From the NCBI GenBank assembly GCA_005405945.1, contig BJHW01000001.1, forward strand, positions 682,001 to 746,000: a DNA stretch of 64,000 nt, in the 5' to 3' direction. The notes under the pieces were generated by a model. That model made no database searches, had not been told where the DNA came from, and worked only from the letters and a program-made list of their open reading frames with translations. Below, piece by piece: positions 42,701 through 61,879 of this stretch. Positions within the stretch are counted from its first letter, which is position 1. Each line of letters opens with the position of its first letter. The DNA comes from Streptomyces violaceusniger. GTDB lineage: Bacteria > Actinomycetota > Actinomycetes > Streptomycetales > Streptomycetaceae. A program made the translations under genes and the position numbers.

Positions 42701-45700
42701 GAGGTCGTGAGCGACAGGCCCACATCGACCGGACGCAGGTCGGGACGGTCACGGAGGTGCTCGGCCAGCCGGGCCGCCTGCGCCCGCAGGGCCTCAGGGG
42801 TGCGCCCGGAGAGCGGCCAGGGCACCCCGGTCGGCCCGTCGTCGACGGCAGACGCCTCGTCAGGGCGGTCGGGCCCCTGTTCGAGGATGAGGTGCGCGTT
42901 GGTGCCGGACACGCCGAACGAGGACACTCCGGCACGACGTGGCCTGTCCGTCTCCGGCCACGCCAGTGTTTCGGTCAGCACCCGGACCCCGGCCGGCCAG
43001 TCCACGGCGGGCGCCGGTTCGGTCACGTGCAGGGTGCGCGGCATGAGCCGGTGCGCCAGCGCGGACACCGTCTTGATCACTCCGCCGATGCCCGCCGCCG
43101 CGGCGGCATGGCCGATGTTCGACTTCATCGAGCCCAGCCACAGCGGCTGTTCACGGTCCTGCCCGTACGCGGCGATCAGGGCGTTGGCCTCGATGGGGTC
43201 GCCGAGCACCGTACCAGTGCCGTGCGCCTCGACCATGTCGACGTCCTGTGGGCGCAGGCGCGCGTTCGCCAGCGCCTGCCGGATCACCCGTTGCTGTGCC
43301 ACCCCGTTGGGAGCGGACAGACCGTTGGACGCGCCGTCCTGGTTGACCGCCGAACCACGCAGCACGGCGAGCACCCGGTGCCCGTTGCGGGTGGCGGCGG
43401 ACAGCCGTTCCAGCACCACGAGCCCGGCACCCTCGGCCCAGCCGGTCCCGTCCGCCTCCGCCGAGAACGCCTTGCACCGGCCGTCCGCGGCCAGGCCGCC
43501 CTGATGGGTGAACTCCTCGTAGGCGAACGGCGTCGCCATCACGGCGACACCGCCCGCCAGGGCGAGGGTGCTCTCCCCGCTGCGCACGGATTGGGCGGCC
43601 ATGTGCAGCGCCACCAGCGACGACGAACACGCGGTGTCCACCGTGACCGCGGGTCCCTTCAGGTCCAGCGTGTACGCGATGCGGCCGGACAGCACGGCGG
43701 ACATCTTGCCGGTCAGGACCAGACCGCCGAGCCCCGCGTTCTCCCCGTCGGCCCCTCCCAGGTAGTCCTGCTGGGACGCGCCCACGAACACACCGGTCGC
43801 GCTGCCGCGCAAGGTACTCGGGTCGATCCCGGTCCGCTCCACCGCCTCCCACGCCGTCTCCAGCAGCACGCGCTGCTGGGGGTCCATGGCAAGCGCCTCA
43901 CGTGGGCTGATGCCGAAGAACTCGGCGTCGAACCCGGCAGCGTCGTGCAGGAACCCGCCCTGCGTGGTCGCACTGGCCAGCATCAGCTGGTCGAGATCCC
44001 AGCCGCGGTCGGTCGGGAATCCGGACACGACGTCCCGCTCGTCGACGACGAGACGCCACAGCCCTTCGGGGTCCGCGACGCCGCCGGGGTACCGGCACGC
44101 CATGCCGACGATGACCACGGGATCGCCGTCGTCCGCGGCGACCGTGCGCCGGACCGGGGTGTCGGTGACCCCGGTCAGGAACGCGGCGACCGCGGCCGGT
44201 GTGGGGTGGTCGAAGGCGAGGCTGATCGGCAGGTCGCGGCCGGTCGCGTCGCTGAGGGCCGTGCGCAGCTGGGTCGCGGTCAGCGAGTCGAGTCCGAGGT
44301 CGGAGAAGGCGCGGTCCGCCGGGACATCGGCGGCCCGTCGATGGCCGAGCACGGCGGCGACATGCCCACGGACCAGGCCCAGCATGTCCTGGGGGCCTTC
44401 CGCCACCGGGGTGTCATCGACGGCGCCGACAGGATCCGTGGGCCAGAAGCGACTGCGCTGGAAGGCGTAGGTGGGCAGGTCCACGTGAGTGGCGTCGGGG
44501 AAGACGGCTTTCCAGTCGACCGTCACTCCATGCACATGGGCGCTGCCCAGCGCGCGGACGAACTGGCCTGGACCGCCTTCGCCGCGCCGCAGGGTGCCCA
44601 GGGCGGCGACCGTCGCTCCGGCGGCTTCCGCGGTCCGCTCGACGCTCATGGTGAGTACGGGGTGCGGGCTCATCTCCAGGAACACCTGGCGGCCCGCTCC
44701 CAGCAGGGCCGACACGGCCCCGGTGAAGTCGACCGGCTTCCGCAGGTTGGTGTACCAGTACTCCGCGTCCATGGCCGGCCCGTCGATCGGGCCACCCGTC
44801 ACCGAGCTGTAGACCGGGACCGTACCCACAGCGGGGGCGATCGGCCCCAGGGCCGCCAGCAACTCCTCACGAAGGCCCTGGACCGCCGGGGAGTGGGAGG
44901 CGTAGTCCACCGCGATCCGCCGGGCCCGCGGCTCCCGTTCCACCAAGGCCGCAACCGCCTCGGACGTCCCCGAGACCACCACCGACTCAGGACCGTTCAC
45001 CGCAGCCACCACCAGAGCGTCGCCATACGGCGCGATCAGGTCCTCCACCTCGGGCAGAGGCAGCGGGAACGACACCATCCCGCCACGCCCCGCAAGCCTC
45101 TGTGCGATCAGCTTCGACCGCACACACACCACCCGGGCCGCGTCCTCCAACGACAGCGCTCCCGCCACACACGCCGCCGCGATCTCCCCCTGCGAATGCC
45201 CCACCACCGCCGCGGGCTCCACCCCGAACGAACGCCACAACCGCGCCAACGACACCATCACCGCGAACAGCACCGGCTGCACCACATCCACCCGCCCCAG
45301 CGCCACCTCATCACCCAACACATCCACCAACGACCACTCCACCAACGGAGCCAACGCCACCGCACACTCCTCCATCGCCGCGGCGAACACCGGCGATTCC
45401 CCCACAACGCCACCGCCATCCCCACCCACTGCGCCCCCTGCCCCGGAAACACGAACACCGGACCAGCCGCCGACAGCGCCGTTCCCCGCACCAGGTCCGC
45501 GGACGGTTCGCCCTCGGCGAGGGCGCGCAGGCCCTCGGGGCTGGTGACCAGGGCACGCCACGTGAAGTGCGTGCGCGAGAGGGCCAGTGCACGGCCGATG
45601 TCCCGGGCGGACAGCGTGCGGCCCTTCAGATGCGCGTCGAGCAGCCTCGCCTGCTCGCGCAGCGCGGACGCGTCCTGGCCGGACAGCACCCACGGGCTCG

Positions 45701-47090
45701 GCCCCTCTTCCCTGGGCCCCTCCCCCGGGGACGCGGCCTGGGGCTGTGGCGCGGCCTGCTCGACGATCACGTGCGCGTTGGTGCCCGAGATGCCGAACGA
45801 CGACACTCCGGCGCGCCGTGGCCGGTCGGTCTCCGGCCACGGCCGCGCGGCCGTGACCAGTTCGACGGCGCCGTCCGCCCAGTCCACGTGGGAGCTCGCC
45901 CGGCTCACGTGCAGCGTCGCCGGGACGATTCCGTGCCGCAGCGCCGCCACCATCTTGATCACGCCGCCGACCCCGGCCGCCGCCTGGGTGTGGCCGATGT
46001 TCGACTTCAACGAGCCGAGCAGCAGGGGGCGTTCACGGTCCTGACCGTAGGTGGCCAGCAGCGCCCCGGCCTCGATCGGATCGCCCAGCCTCGTCCCGGT
46101 GCCGTGCGCCTCGACCACATCCACGTCGGACGGGCGCAGACCGGCGTTGTCCAGGGCGCTGCTGAGCACGCGGCGCTGAGCGGAGCCATTGGGCGCGGTG
46201 AGTCCGTTGGACGCCCCGTCGGAGTTGACCGCCGAGCCCCGCAAGAGCGCCAGCACCTGGTGTCCGTTGCGTGTCGCGTCCGAGAGCCGCTCCAGGACGA
46301 GCAGGCCCGCGCCCTCGGAGAAGCTGGTGCCGTCGGCGTCGTCGGAGAACGACTTGCACCGGCCGTCGGGGGCCAGACCTTCCTGCTGGGTGAAGTCGAT
46401 GAAGGCCGACGGCGTGGACATCACGGTCACCCCGCCCGCCAGGGCAAGGGAGCAGTCCCCGACCGCAGCGCCAGCGTGGCCTGGTGCAGGGCGACCAGCG
46501 ACGAGGAGCACGCCGTGTCGATGGTGACCGCCGGGCCTTCCAGGCCCAGGGTGTAGGCGATGCGGCCGGACATCACGCTGCACGCGTTGCCCGTCGCGGA
46601 GAACCCGGGGGCAGATCGGGCACCTGGTCGAGTACCGACTGGTAGTCCTGGTGCAGCGCGCCGACGAACACACCGGTCCGGCTCTGGCGGAGGGTGCCGG
46701 GCACGATCCCGGCGCGCTCCAGCGCCTCCCAGGCCAGCTCCAGCAGCAACCGCTGCTGCGGATCGGTGGCCAGCGCCTCCCTCGGGGACATCCCGAAGAA
46801 CGCCGGGTCGAACTCGGCCGCGTCGGGCAGGAATCCGCCGGAGCGGGTGCTGGACGGCACCTCGCCCCAGTCCCGGTCGGTGGGGAAGTCGGTGATCGCG
46901 TCACCGCCGGACTCGACGAGTTCCCACAGCTGCTCGGGGCTGCGCACACCGCCGGGGTACCGGCAGGCCATGCCGACGATCGCGATGGGTTCGCTGCGCG
47001 TGGCCAGGAGCTTGTCCAGTTGGCGGCGAGTGCGCCGCAGGTCCTCGGTGGTCTCCTTGAGGAAGTGCCGCAGCTTGGCCTCTGTGCTGG

Positions 47091-47094
<4 letters not shown>
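39739..47094 (-). CDS. Modular type I PKS, modules M5 (KS-AT-ACP) and M6 (KS-AT-KR-ACP) (P4)
   Basis: About 2452 residues after restoring one base in each of three runs (46607-46611, 46457-46460, 45399-45403). The last is proven by comparison with the six-C versions at 31441 and 51643. M5: KS (DTACSSS), AT (GHSQG, YASH), then directly ACP (GLDSL near 44290), with no reductive domain, so a keto group is kept. M6: KS, AT (GHSQG, YASH), KR (TGGTGGLG near 40970; SLDDG; YAAAN), ACP (GFDSL near 40060), tail [12 protein letters not shown]. Both ATs look methylmalonyl-specific. The ATG overlaps the P3 stop (ATGA). The N-terminal docking helix is of the same class as in P3, P5 and P6. Confidence 0.92.
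41864..42607 (-). repeat. 744-bp AT tract shared with M7
   Basis: Partner of 36070-36813, 5.8 kb away in the same orientation and across the P450 gene. Confidence 0.88.
44887..45462 (-). repeat. Mosaic AT tract in M5, shared with M4, M7 and M8
   Basis: Near-identical to 51131-51707 (M4). The left portion together with 44747-45017 also matches the M6/M7 tract, while the right portion matches M8. The M5 AT therefore looks like a patchwork of two tract types. Confidence 0.83.
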
Positions 47095-53362
<6,268 letters not shown>

Positions 53363-53465
53363 CGGACACCCAACTCCTCGTCAATCACATCGGACGGCGC
53401 GGCGTCGAAGGCGAGCGCCCGGGTAGCGCGGCCACGGGCGCCCGGCCCGTCGCACAGGGACACGT
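53363..53465 (-). other. Intergenic segment carrying a second PKS-tail-like sequence
   Basis: Between the stop of P2 (53466) and the ATG of P3 (53362), one frame reads ...[16 protein letters not shown] then TGA, with that TGA overlapping the P3 ATG as ATGA. This looks like a C-terminal docking tail of the xFxxIDxELG type seen in the other PKS proteins here. P2 itself already ends with a complete tail ([12 protein letters not shown]). No start codon or other domain supports an independent gene. Confidence 0.5.
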
Positions 53466-56400
53466 TCACAGCTCGAATTCCTCGTCGATCAGCCGGAACA
53501 GCTCCTCGTCGGGGACGCCGTCCACCTCGTCCAGCTCGCCGGGGTCGTCGTCGAGCCGGCTGCTGAGGCTCCGCAGCCGGGCGGCGAGCCGGGAGCGCGC
53601 CGCACGGTCGGCGCGTACGGCGGGCAGGGCCGACTCCACGTCGTCGAGCCCGCGGAACACGGCGTCGATCCGCTGCCGGTCGTCGGGCAGGACGACGGTG
53701 TCCAGGTACTCCGCCAGCGCCGCCGCGCTGGGATGGTCGAAGGTGATGGCGGTGGGCAGTTCGGTGCCGGCTCGCCTGGCCAGCACGTTGCGCAGCCGGA
53801 CCGCGGCCAGGGAGTCCATGCCCAGCTCGGCGAACGACACGGTGGGCTCCACCTCGGCGACCGTGCGGTGGCCCAGCACCGTCGCGACGTCCTGGCGGAC
53901 GACCGACAGCAGCAGACCGGCCCGCTCGGCCCGGGTCAGGGGGCCAGCCGTTCGGCGAGAAGGGGCTCCGGGACCTCATACGGCTCGATGTCAGGTGGCT
54001 CCGGGACGTCCGTGGTGTGCTCCGTCGCCACGGCTTCGACGGGCCCTCCGGCCACGTCGCGCTCCGGCCAGTAGCGCTCGCGCTGGAAGGCGTAGGTCGG
54101 CAGATCGACGCGTCCGCCTCCACGGCCGTCCAGGACCGAGGGCCACGCGACGGTGACACCTCGCACGAAGAGTTCGGCGAGCGCTCCGGTCAGCGCGGAC
54201 ACCTCGTCGAGGTGACGGCGCAGCGCGGACACGACGACCGTCGAGCCCGGATCGGACACGCTGTCCTCCGCCATCCCGGCGGCGACGCTGTCGGGTCCGA
54301 GTTCCAGGATCGCGGTGACGCCGTCGGTCTCGGCCGAGCGCACCCCGTCGGCGAAACGGACGCAGCCGCGCACCTGCCGCACCCAGTACTCCGGGGAGCA
54401 CAGCTCCTCGTCGCTCGCCACCTTGCCGGTCAGGTTGGACACCACGGGAACGGCCGGCGCCCGGTAGCGGATGCCCTCGGCGACGGTGCGGAACTCGTCC
54501 AGCATGCCGTCCAGGTGAGCGGAGTGGAACGCGTGGCTGACCCGCAGCCGGCTCGTTCTGCGTCCGGCCGAGCGCCAGTGCTCGCGGACACGGTCGACTT
54601 CGGCGGCGTCCCCGGTGATCACCACGGCGGACGGCCCGTTGACGGCGGCGAGTTCGACGCCGGGACCGAGGCCGGACACGATCTCCTCCTCGGATGCCTC
54701 GATCGCGGCCATCGCCCCGACCGCGGGCCGTCCCTGGATGAGCCGGCCCCGTGCGGCGACCAGCGCGCAGGCGTCGGGCAGCGACAGGACTCCGGCGACG
54801 TGTGCCGCGGTGAGTTCGCCGATCGAGTGGCCCAGGAGCAGATCGGGGGTGACTCCCCAGTGCTCCACCAGCCGGAACAGGGCCGTTTCCATCGCGAACA
54901 GGGCCGGTTGGGTGTACTCGGTGCGGTCGAGGACCTCGGCGTCGGCGTCGAGGACCACATGGCGCAACGGCAGTGCGAGGTGGCGGTCGAACTCGGCACA
55001 CACCGCGTCGAACGCGGCCGCGTACCGCGGGAAAGCGCGGTACAACTCCCGTCCCATACCGGGCCGCTGGCTGCCCTGTCCGGAGAACACCATGGCGAGC
55101 CGCTGTGGCCGGGCCCGGCCGGCGCCGCCGGTGAGCTCGCCGTCGGCGAGGTGGGCCAGTTCGGCCAGCAGGTCTTCGCGGCTGTCGCCGACCAGCACCG
55201 CACGGTGCCCCATCAGCGACCGGCCGGTCGCCAGTGACCAGGCGACATCGGCCGGGTCGTGGTCCGGGCGGTCCGTCAGCCAGGAGTGCAGGCGGGTGGC
55301 CTGGGCTCGCAGTGCTGCCGCGCCACGGGCGGAGAGCACCCACGGCACCACGCGGGTGGACACCGTGGGAGGCGCCGGTGGGGGCGCGGTCCCGGCCGGG
55401 GCCTGTTCGAGGATGACGTGGGCGTTGGTACCGCTGATCCCGAACGAGGAGACCCCGGCCCGGCGGGGCCGGTCGGCCGACGGCCACGGCGTCGGCTCGG
55501 TCACCAGGGACACCGCGCCCGCCGACCAGTCCACATGCGGAGTGACCTCATCGACGTGCAGCGTCCTGGGGACGACACCGTGCCGCATGGCCAGCACCGC
55601 CTTGATCACCCCGGCGGCGCCCGCGGCGGCCTGGGTGTGGCCCAGGTTGGACTTCACCGAGCCCAGCAGCAGGGGCCGCGCGCGGTCCTGGCCGTAGGTG
55701 GCCAGCAGCGCCCCGGCCTCGATCGGATCGCCGAGCGCCGTACCGGTGCCGTGCGCCTCGACCATGTCGACCTCGGAGGGGGCCAGCCGGGCGTCGGCGA
55801 GGGCCTGCCGGATGACGCGCTGCTGTGCGGTCCCGTTCGGCGCGGTCAGCCCGTTGGAGGCGCCGTCCTGGTTGACGGCCGTCCCCCGGACCACGGCCAG
55901 CACCTGGTGGCCGTTCTTCCTGGCGTCGGAGAGGCGTTCCAGCAGCAGCAGGCCGACTCCCTCGGACCAGCCGGTGCCGTCCGCCGCCGCGGCGAACGCC
56001 TTGCAGCGCCCGTCGGGGGCCAGTCCGCGCTGCCGGGAGAACTCGACGAAGGCGTTCGGAGTGGACATCACGGTGACGCCGCCCGCCACCGCGAGCGTAC
56101 ACTCCCCGGCGCGCAGCGCCTTGGCCGCCGCGTCCAGGGCGACCAGCGCGGAGGAGCACGCCGTGTCCATGGTGACCGCGGGCCCCTCGAGGCCCAGGGT
56201 GTAGGACAGCCGCCCGGACAGCACGCTCGCCGCGGTTCCGGTGAGCAGGTAGCCCTCGGCGTCCAGGGCCCCGGGGGCGATGCCCGCGCCGTAGTCCTGT
56301 CCGTTGGTGCCCATGAACACCCCGCAGCGGCTGCCGCGCTGGGCCTCGGGGTCGAGGCCCGCCCGTTCGAACAGCTCCCACGCGGATTCCAGGACGAGCC

Positions 56401-59400
56401 GCTGCTGCGGGTCCATGCCCAGCGCCTCGCGCGGGGAGATGCCGAAGAACGCCGCGTCGAAGCGGTCGGCGTCGGGCAGGAAGCCGCCGGTGCGGGCGTA
56501 GCTGGTGCCCACCCGGTCCGGGTCGTCGTCGTACAGGCGGTCCAGGTCCCAGCCCCGGTTCCCGGGGAAGGGCGACACCACATCACGGGCCTCGTCGAGG
56601 AGCCGCCACAGGTCTTCGGGGGAGGACACGCCGCCGGGGAAACGGCAGGCCATCGACACGATCGCGATCGGGTCGCCGGTCGCGGCCACGGCCGTCGGCG
56701 CTTCCGCCGACTCGGCTGCCACGCCCAGCAGTTCGGCCAGCAGATAGTCGGCCAGCGCCGCCGGGCTGGGGTGGTCGAAGACCACGGTGGTGGGCAGTCG
56801 CAGCCCCGTGCGCGCACCGAGGCGATTGCGCAGCTCGACGGCGCCCAGCGAGTCGAACCCCAGGTCACGGAAGGGGCGGGTCAGGTCAGGAGAGCCGGAC
56901 TCGGTGTGCCCGAGGACGGTGAGCACCTCGTCACGGACCACGTCGAGCAGCAGCCGCGGCCGCTCCGGCTCGGGGCGTTCCCGCAGCCGTTCCGCCAACG
57001 CGGAGGGCCGCTGGGCCGAGGTGCCGGAGGCCCGGCGCGCCGGGGCCCTGACCAGTCCGCGCAGCAGGGCGGGCAGGGTACCGGCGCCTGCCTGTGCGCG
57101 CAGTGCGGAGAGGTTCAGGCGCACCGGTGCCGTCACCGGGTGGCCGGCGCGGAGCGCGGCGTCGAAGAGGGCCAGCCCGTGGTCCGCGGTCAGCGGGTCG
57201 ATTCCCGCGCGGGCGAGTCGTGCGAGGTCCCCTTCGGCGAGGTGGCCGGTCACACCGCCGCGCTCGGCCCACAGGCCCCACGCCATCGACACGCCCGGCA
57301 GGCCCTGTGCGCGCCGGGTCTGCGCGAGTGCGTCGAGGAAGGCGTTGGCCGCGGCGTAGGCGCCCTGCCCGGCGTTGCCCACGAGGCCGGAGTACGAGGA
57401 GAACAGCGCGAAGACCTTCAGGTCCGCACCCGTGGCGAGCTCGTGGAGGTTGACCGCGGCCCGCACCTTCGGGCGGTACACCCGTGCCACCTGGTCGTCC
57501 GTCATCGAGGTGATGACGGCGTCGTCGACGATTCCGGCCGCGTGGACGACGGCCGTCAGCGGCCGGTCGGCGGGTATGGACGCGAGCAGTGCGGCGAGTG
57601 CGCCGCGGTCGGCGGCGTCACAGGCCGCGATGGTGACCTCGGCCCCCATGGACTCCAGCTCGGCGCGCAGCCCGGCGGCGCCCTCGGCGGCCGCACCACG
57701 ACGGCCGGTCAACAGCAGGTGCCGTACCCCGTGTTCGGCGACGAGGTGGCGTGCGACGAGTGATCCCAGCGCACCGGTTCCGCCCGTGATCAGCGCGGTC
57801 CCAGTGAGGGTCGGCGGGGTGCCGTCCACGGCGGGCGCGGCGACGAGCCGTGGTACGCGGGCGTTCCCCTCGCTGAGGACGATCTGCGGCTCGCCCGAGG
57901 CGAGCGCGCCCGGCAGTACGCGAAGCGACGCTTCGGTGCCGTCGAGGTCGACGAGGACGAACTGGTCCGGGTGTTCGGTCTGGGCGGTGCGTACCAGCCC
58001 CCACACCACGGCCTGGGCGGTGTCCCGGAGTTCGGTGGTGCCGTACACGGCACGGCGGGTGAGGAAGACCAGGCGCGCGCCGGCGGGGTGTTCCTCGGCG
58101 AGCCACGTCTGGAGGAGGTTCAGCGCCCGTGAGGTGGCCTCCTGCGCCCTTGCGGCGATGTCCTCCTCTTCGTGGCCGGGCTCTTGGTGTCCGGGTCCGA
58201 AGGCGGCGAGCACCACGTCCGCCTGCCCGTCCGCCGTGGGCGGTCGCTCGATACCGGCGTGGACGGCGCGGAGCCCGTGCTCGTCCTCACCGTCCAGGGC
58301 CCAGCGGCCCGCTTCCGCGACGGGCAGCCGAGTGACCGTCCACTTGAGTCGGTGGAGCGGCGCGTGGTGCCGGGCCCGCGCGGTGTCCACCGCCGCGAGC
58401 GTCACGGACTCGACGGTGTACACGGGCTGACCGGCACCGTCCGTGATCCGCAGCGCGTAGGTGTGCTCGCCGAGCGGCAGCAGATGGACGCGGACCGATG
58501 CGGCACCGGCGGCGTGCAGACGTACTCCGTGCCACTGGACGGGGTCTCGTCCTCGGCGGCCATCAGGCTCAGCGCCGCACCGACGAGTTCCGGGTGCAGA
58601 CCGTACGGTTCCGCCTCGCTCCCCTGCCCCGGAGCGGCCTCCGCGAACAGCTCTCCCCCGGCGCGCCAGACCCGCTCCAGCAGAGGGGACGAGCCGTCCG
58701 GGAGGCTCACCGCTTCGGCGTCGGCCGGTGGCCACCGGGTGAGACCGGCCCCGGTGTCCGGGGGCGCGACGACGGCGCTCGCCGTCGCGTTGCGGGTCCA
58801 CGGGGTCTCCTCGTCCGGCTGCGAGAACACGTCGATGGTGCCGTCGGCGCCCACGCGCACCTGCACACGGAGCATTCCGGAGTCGGGCAGCCGTGGCGGG
58901 GCCACCTGGCGCAGGGCGTCGACCCGGTCGAAGCCGGCCTCGGCCGCGGTGTGCACCACCAGTTCCAGCAGTGCGGCGTCCACACCGGCGGGATCGGCCA
59001 GCCACGGATGCGCACCGGCGGACAGTACACCGGTGAACACGGTGTCACCCTGGTCCGCCAGGCGCACCGCGGCGCCCAGCAGCGGGTGGTCCACGGCCGT
59101 CATGCCCGCGGTCCGCACATCCGCCGCGCCGCCGCTCGGCAGCCAGTAGGGGCGGTGCTGGAAGGCGTACGTCGGCAGCTCGACGGGTCCGTGTCCGGCC
59201 CCGGCGAACACCGTGGCCCAGTCGACCGCGACGCCGTGCGCGTGCAGGGCGGACAGCGAGCCGAGGAAGCAGTCGGACTCGTTGCGCTCCCGCCGGAGGG
59301 TGCCCTGGACCGCCGCCCCGGCACCGAGTTCGTCGACGGTCTCCTGGATGCCGACCAGCAGCACCGGGTGCGGGCTGCACTCCACGAAGGTGTCGAAGCC

Positions 59401-61858
59401 GGCGGCCAGCAGCGCCCGGGTGGCCGGTTCGAACTGGATGGGGCTGCGAAGGTTGCGGTACCAGTACTCCCCGGTCAGCTCGGCCGGGTCGATCCAGTCC
59501 CCGGTCACGGTGGACATGAACGCCGTGGACGTGGCGGTGGGCCGGACCGGGGCGAGCAGTTCCACCACCCGCTCCCGGATCGTCTCGACGTGGGCGGAGT
59601 GGGACGGGTAGTCGATGGGCACCCGCCGCGACCAGACGCCCTCCTCCGACAGGGCGGACTCCAGCCGGGCGAGGGCGGGGAGATCGCCCGCGACCACGGT
59701 GGACGTGGGGCCGTTGAGCGCGGCCACACTCACCCGCTCCAGGCCCTCCAGACGGGACCGGACCTCGTCCAGGGGCAGGTTGACCGAGAGCATGCCGCCG
59801 CGGCCGGACAGGCCCTCGGCGATGGCCTTGCTGCGCAGCGCGACCGCGCGGGCGGCGTCCTCGAGGGACAGGGCGCCCGCGACGACCGCGGCGGCCATCT
59901 CGCCCTGTGAGTGGCCGATCACCGCGTCCGGCACCACCCCGACGGACTTCCACAGCGCTGCCAGCGAGACCATCACCGCGAACAGGACCGGTTGCAGGGC
60001 CTCGGTCCGGTCGAACTCCCCGGAACGCACCACGTCGATGAGCGCGAAGTCCACGTGGGGGCCAGTGCGCGCTCGCAGTCGGCCATGGCTTGGGCGAAGA
60101 CCGGCGAGGTGCCCAGCAGGTCCACCGCCATCCCCGCCCATTGCGGGCCCTGCCCCGGGAAGACGAACACGATCTTGCGTGGGCCCGCCGTGGCGCGTGT
60201 GGCGGTGGAGTCGGGCTCGTCGCGGGCCAGTGCGGCCAGCCCCGTGCGGAGCTCCCGCGCCGACCGGCCGAGCAGCACGGCGCGGTGTTCGAAGGCGGTC
60301 CTGGCGAGGGCGAGCGAGGCACCGAACGCGGTGAGGTCCGCGTCGTCGGTCAACGCCGCCGACAGCCGGCCGGACTGCGCCCTCAGCGCCTCCGGGGTAC
60401 GTCCGGACACCACCAGCGGCACGCTGGTCAGGGTCAGCGGTGCGGTGGCCGGCACGGGCTCCGCCGGTTCGGCCGCGGGTGCCTGTTCGATGATGGCGTG
60501 GGCGTTGGTGCCGCTGATGCCGAACGAGGACACCGCGGCGCGGCGCGGGCCACGGGTGTCCGGCCAGGGCGCGGGCTCGGTGAGCAGCCGGACCGCGCCG
60601 CTGTCCCAGTCCACCAGCGGTGTGGGCCGGTCGATGTGCAGCGTTCTCGGCAGCCGGTCGTGCTGGAGCGCCATCACCATCTTGATGACGCCACCGACCC
60701 CGGCCGCGGCCTGGGCGTGGCCGATGTTGGACTTCAGCGAGCCGAGCAGCAGGGGGTGCTCACGGTTCTGTCCGTAGGTGGCCAGCACGGCCTGGGCCTC
60801 GATGGGGTCGCCCAGCCTGGTGCCGGTGCCGTGTGCCTCGAGGGCGTGCACATCGGCCGGGGACAGGCCGGCGCCCGCCAGCGCGGCGCGGATCACCCGC
60901 TCCTGCGACGGGCCGTTGGGGCGGTGAGGCCACTGCTCGCGCCGTCCTGGTTGACCGCTGTCGACCGGACCAGGGCCAGTACCCGGTGGCCGTGGCGACG
61001 CGCGTCCGACAGCCGCTCGAGCACCAGCACCCCGACCCCTTCGGACCAGCCCGTGCCGTCCGCCGCCTCGGCGAAGGACTTGCACCGGCCGTCCGGGGAC
61101 AGCGCCCGCTGCCGGGAGAACTCCACGAAAGTGCCGGGCGTGGCCATGACGGTGACCCCGGCGGCCAGCGCCAGCGAACACTCACCCGCGCGCAGTGACT
61201 GCGCTGCCAGGTGCATCGCCACCATCGACGAGGAGCATGCCGTGTCCACGGTGACCGCCGGCCCCTCGAGACCGAGGGTGTAGGCGACGCGACCGGACAG
61301 CACGCTGGCGGTGGTGCCGGTCAGCCGGTGCCCGTCGACCGCGCCCGCGGTGTGTTCCAACGGCGGTCCGTAGTCGTGGTACATCACTCCGGCGAAGATT
61401 CCGGTGCGGCTGCCGCGCAGTGTGGACGGGACGAGTCCGGCGCGTTCCAGCGCCTCCCAGGACGCCTCCAGCAGCAGCCGTTGCTGCGGATCCATGGCCA
61501 GTGCCTCACGCGGGCCGATGCCGAAGAAGTCGGCGTCGAAGCCGGCCGCGTCGTGCAGGAACCCGCCCCGGTCGCAGTAGGACGTTCCGGGGTGCGACGG
61601 GTCCGGGTCGAAGAGCTCGGTCAGCCGCCAGCCCCGGTCGACCGGGAACTCGGTGACGGCGTCGCCTCCTTGCTCGACCAGATCCCACAGGTCTTCGGGC
61701 GAGCGGACGCCACCGGGGTAGCGGCAGCTCATTCCCACGATCGCCAGGGGCTCACTCGCGGCGGCGGTGAGCTCGTGGTTCTTCCTGCGCAACCGCTGGA
61801 CCTCGCGGAGGCTGTCGCGCAACGCGTCGGTGACCGCGGCAGCGGATGATTCGCTCAT
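53466..61858 (-). CDS. Modular type I PKS, modules M2 (KS-AT-DH*-KR-ACP) and M3 (KS-AT-ACP) (P2)
   Basis: About 2798 residues after restoring one base in each of four runs (60918-60921, 60057-60061, 58541-58544, 53939-53943). M2: KS (DTACSSS), AT (GHSQG but YPSH instead of YASH near 59605), a DH region that lacks the HxxxGxxxxP motif ([17 protein letters not shown]) and has Gly for the catalytic Asp ([11 protein letters not shown]), an apparently working KR ([16 protein letters not shown]), ACP (GFDSL). M3: KS, AT (GHSIG, HAFH: malonyl-type), ACP (GMDSL), with no reductive domain. The tail is [12 protein letters not shown]. Expected output: a beta-hydroxy unit from M2 and a beta-keto acetate unit from M3. 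Confidence 0.92.
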
Positions 61859-61879
61859 CGGTGTCGTCTCCCGGCTCGC

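Noticed and set aside
41605..46044. Plus-strand open frame of about 1480 codons opposite P4
   Set aside because: Shadow of the PKS. Its His/Arg-rich repeats simply mirror the repeated AT tracts on the other strand.
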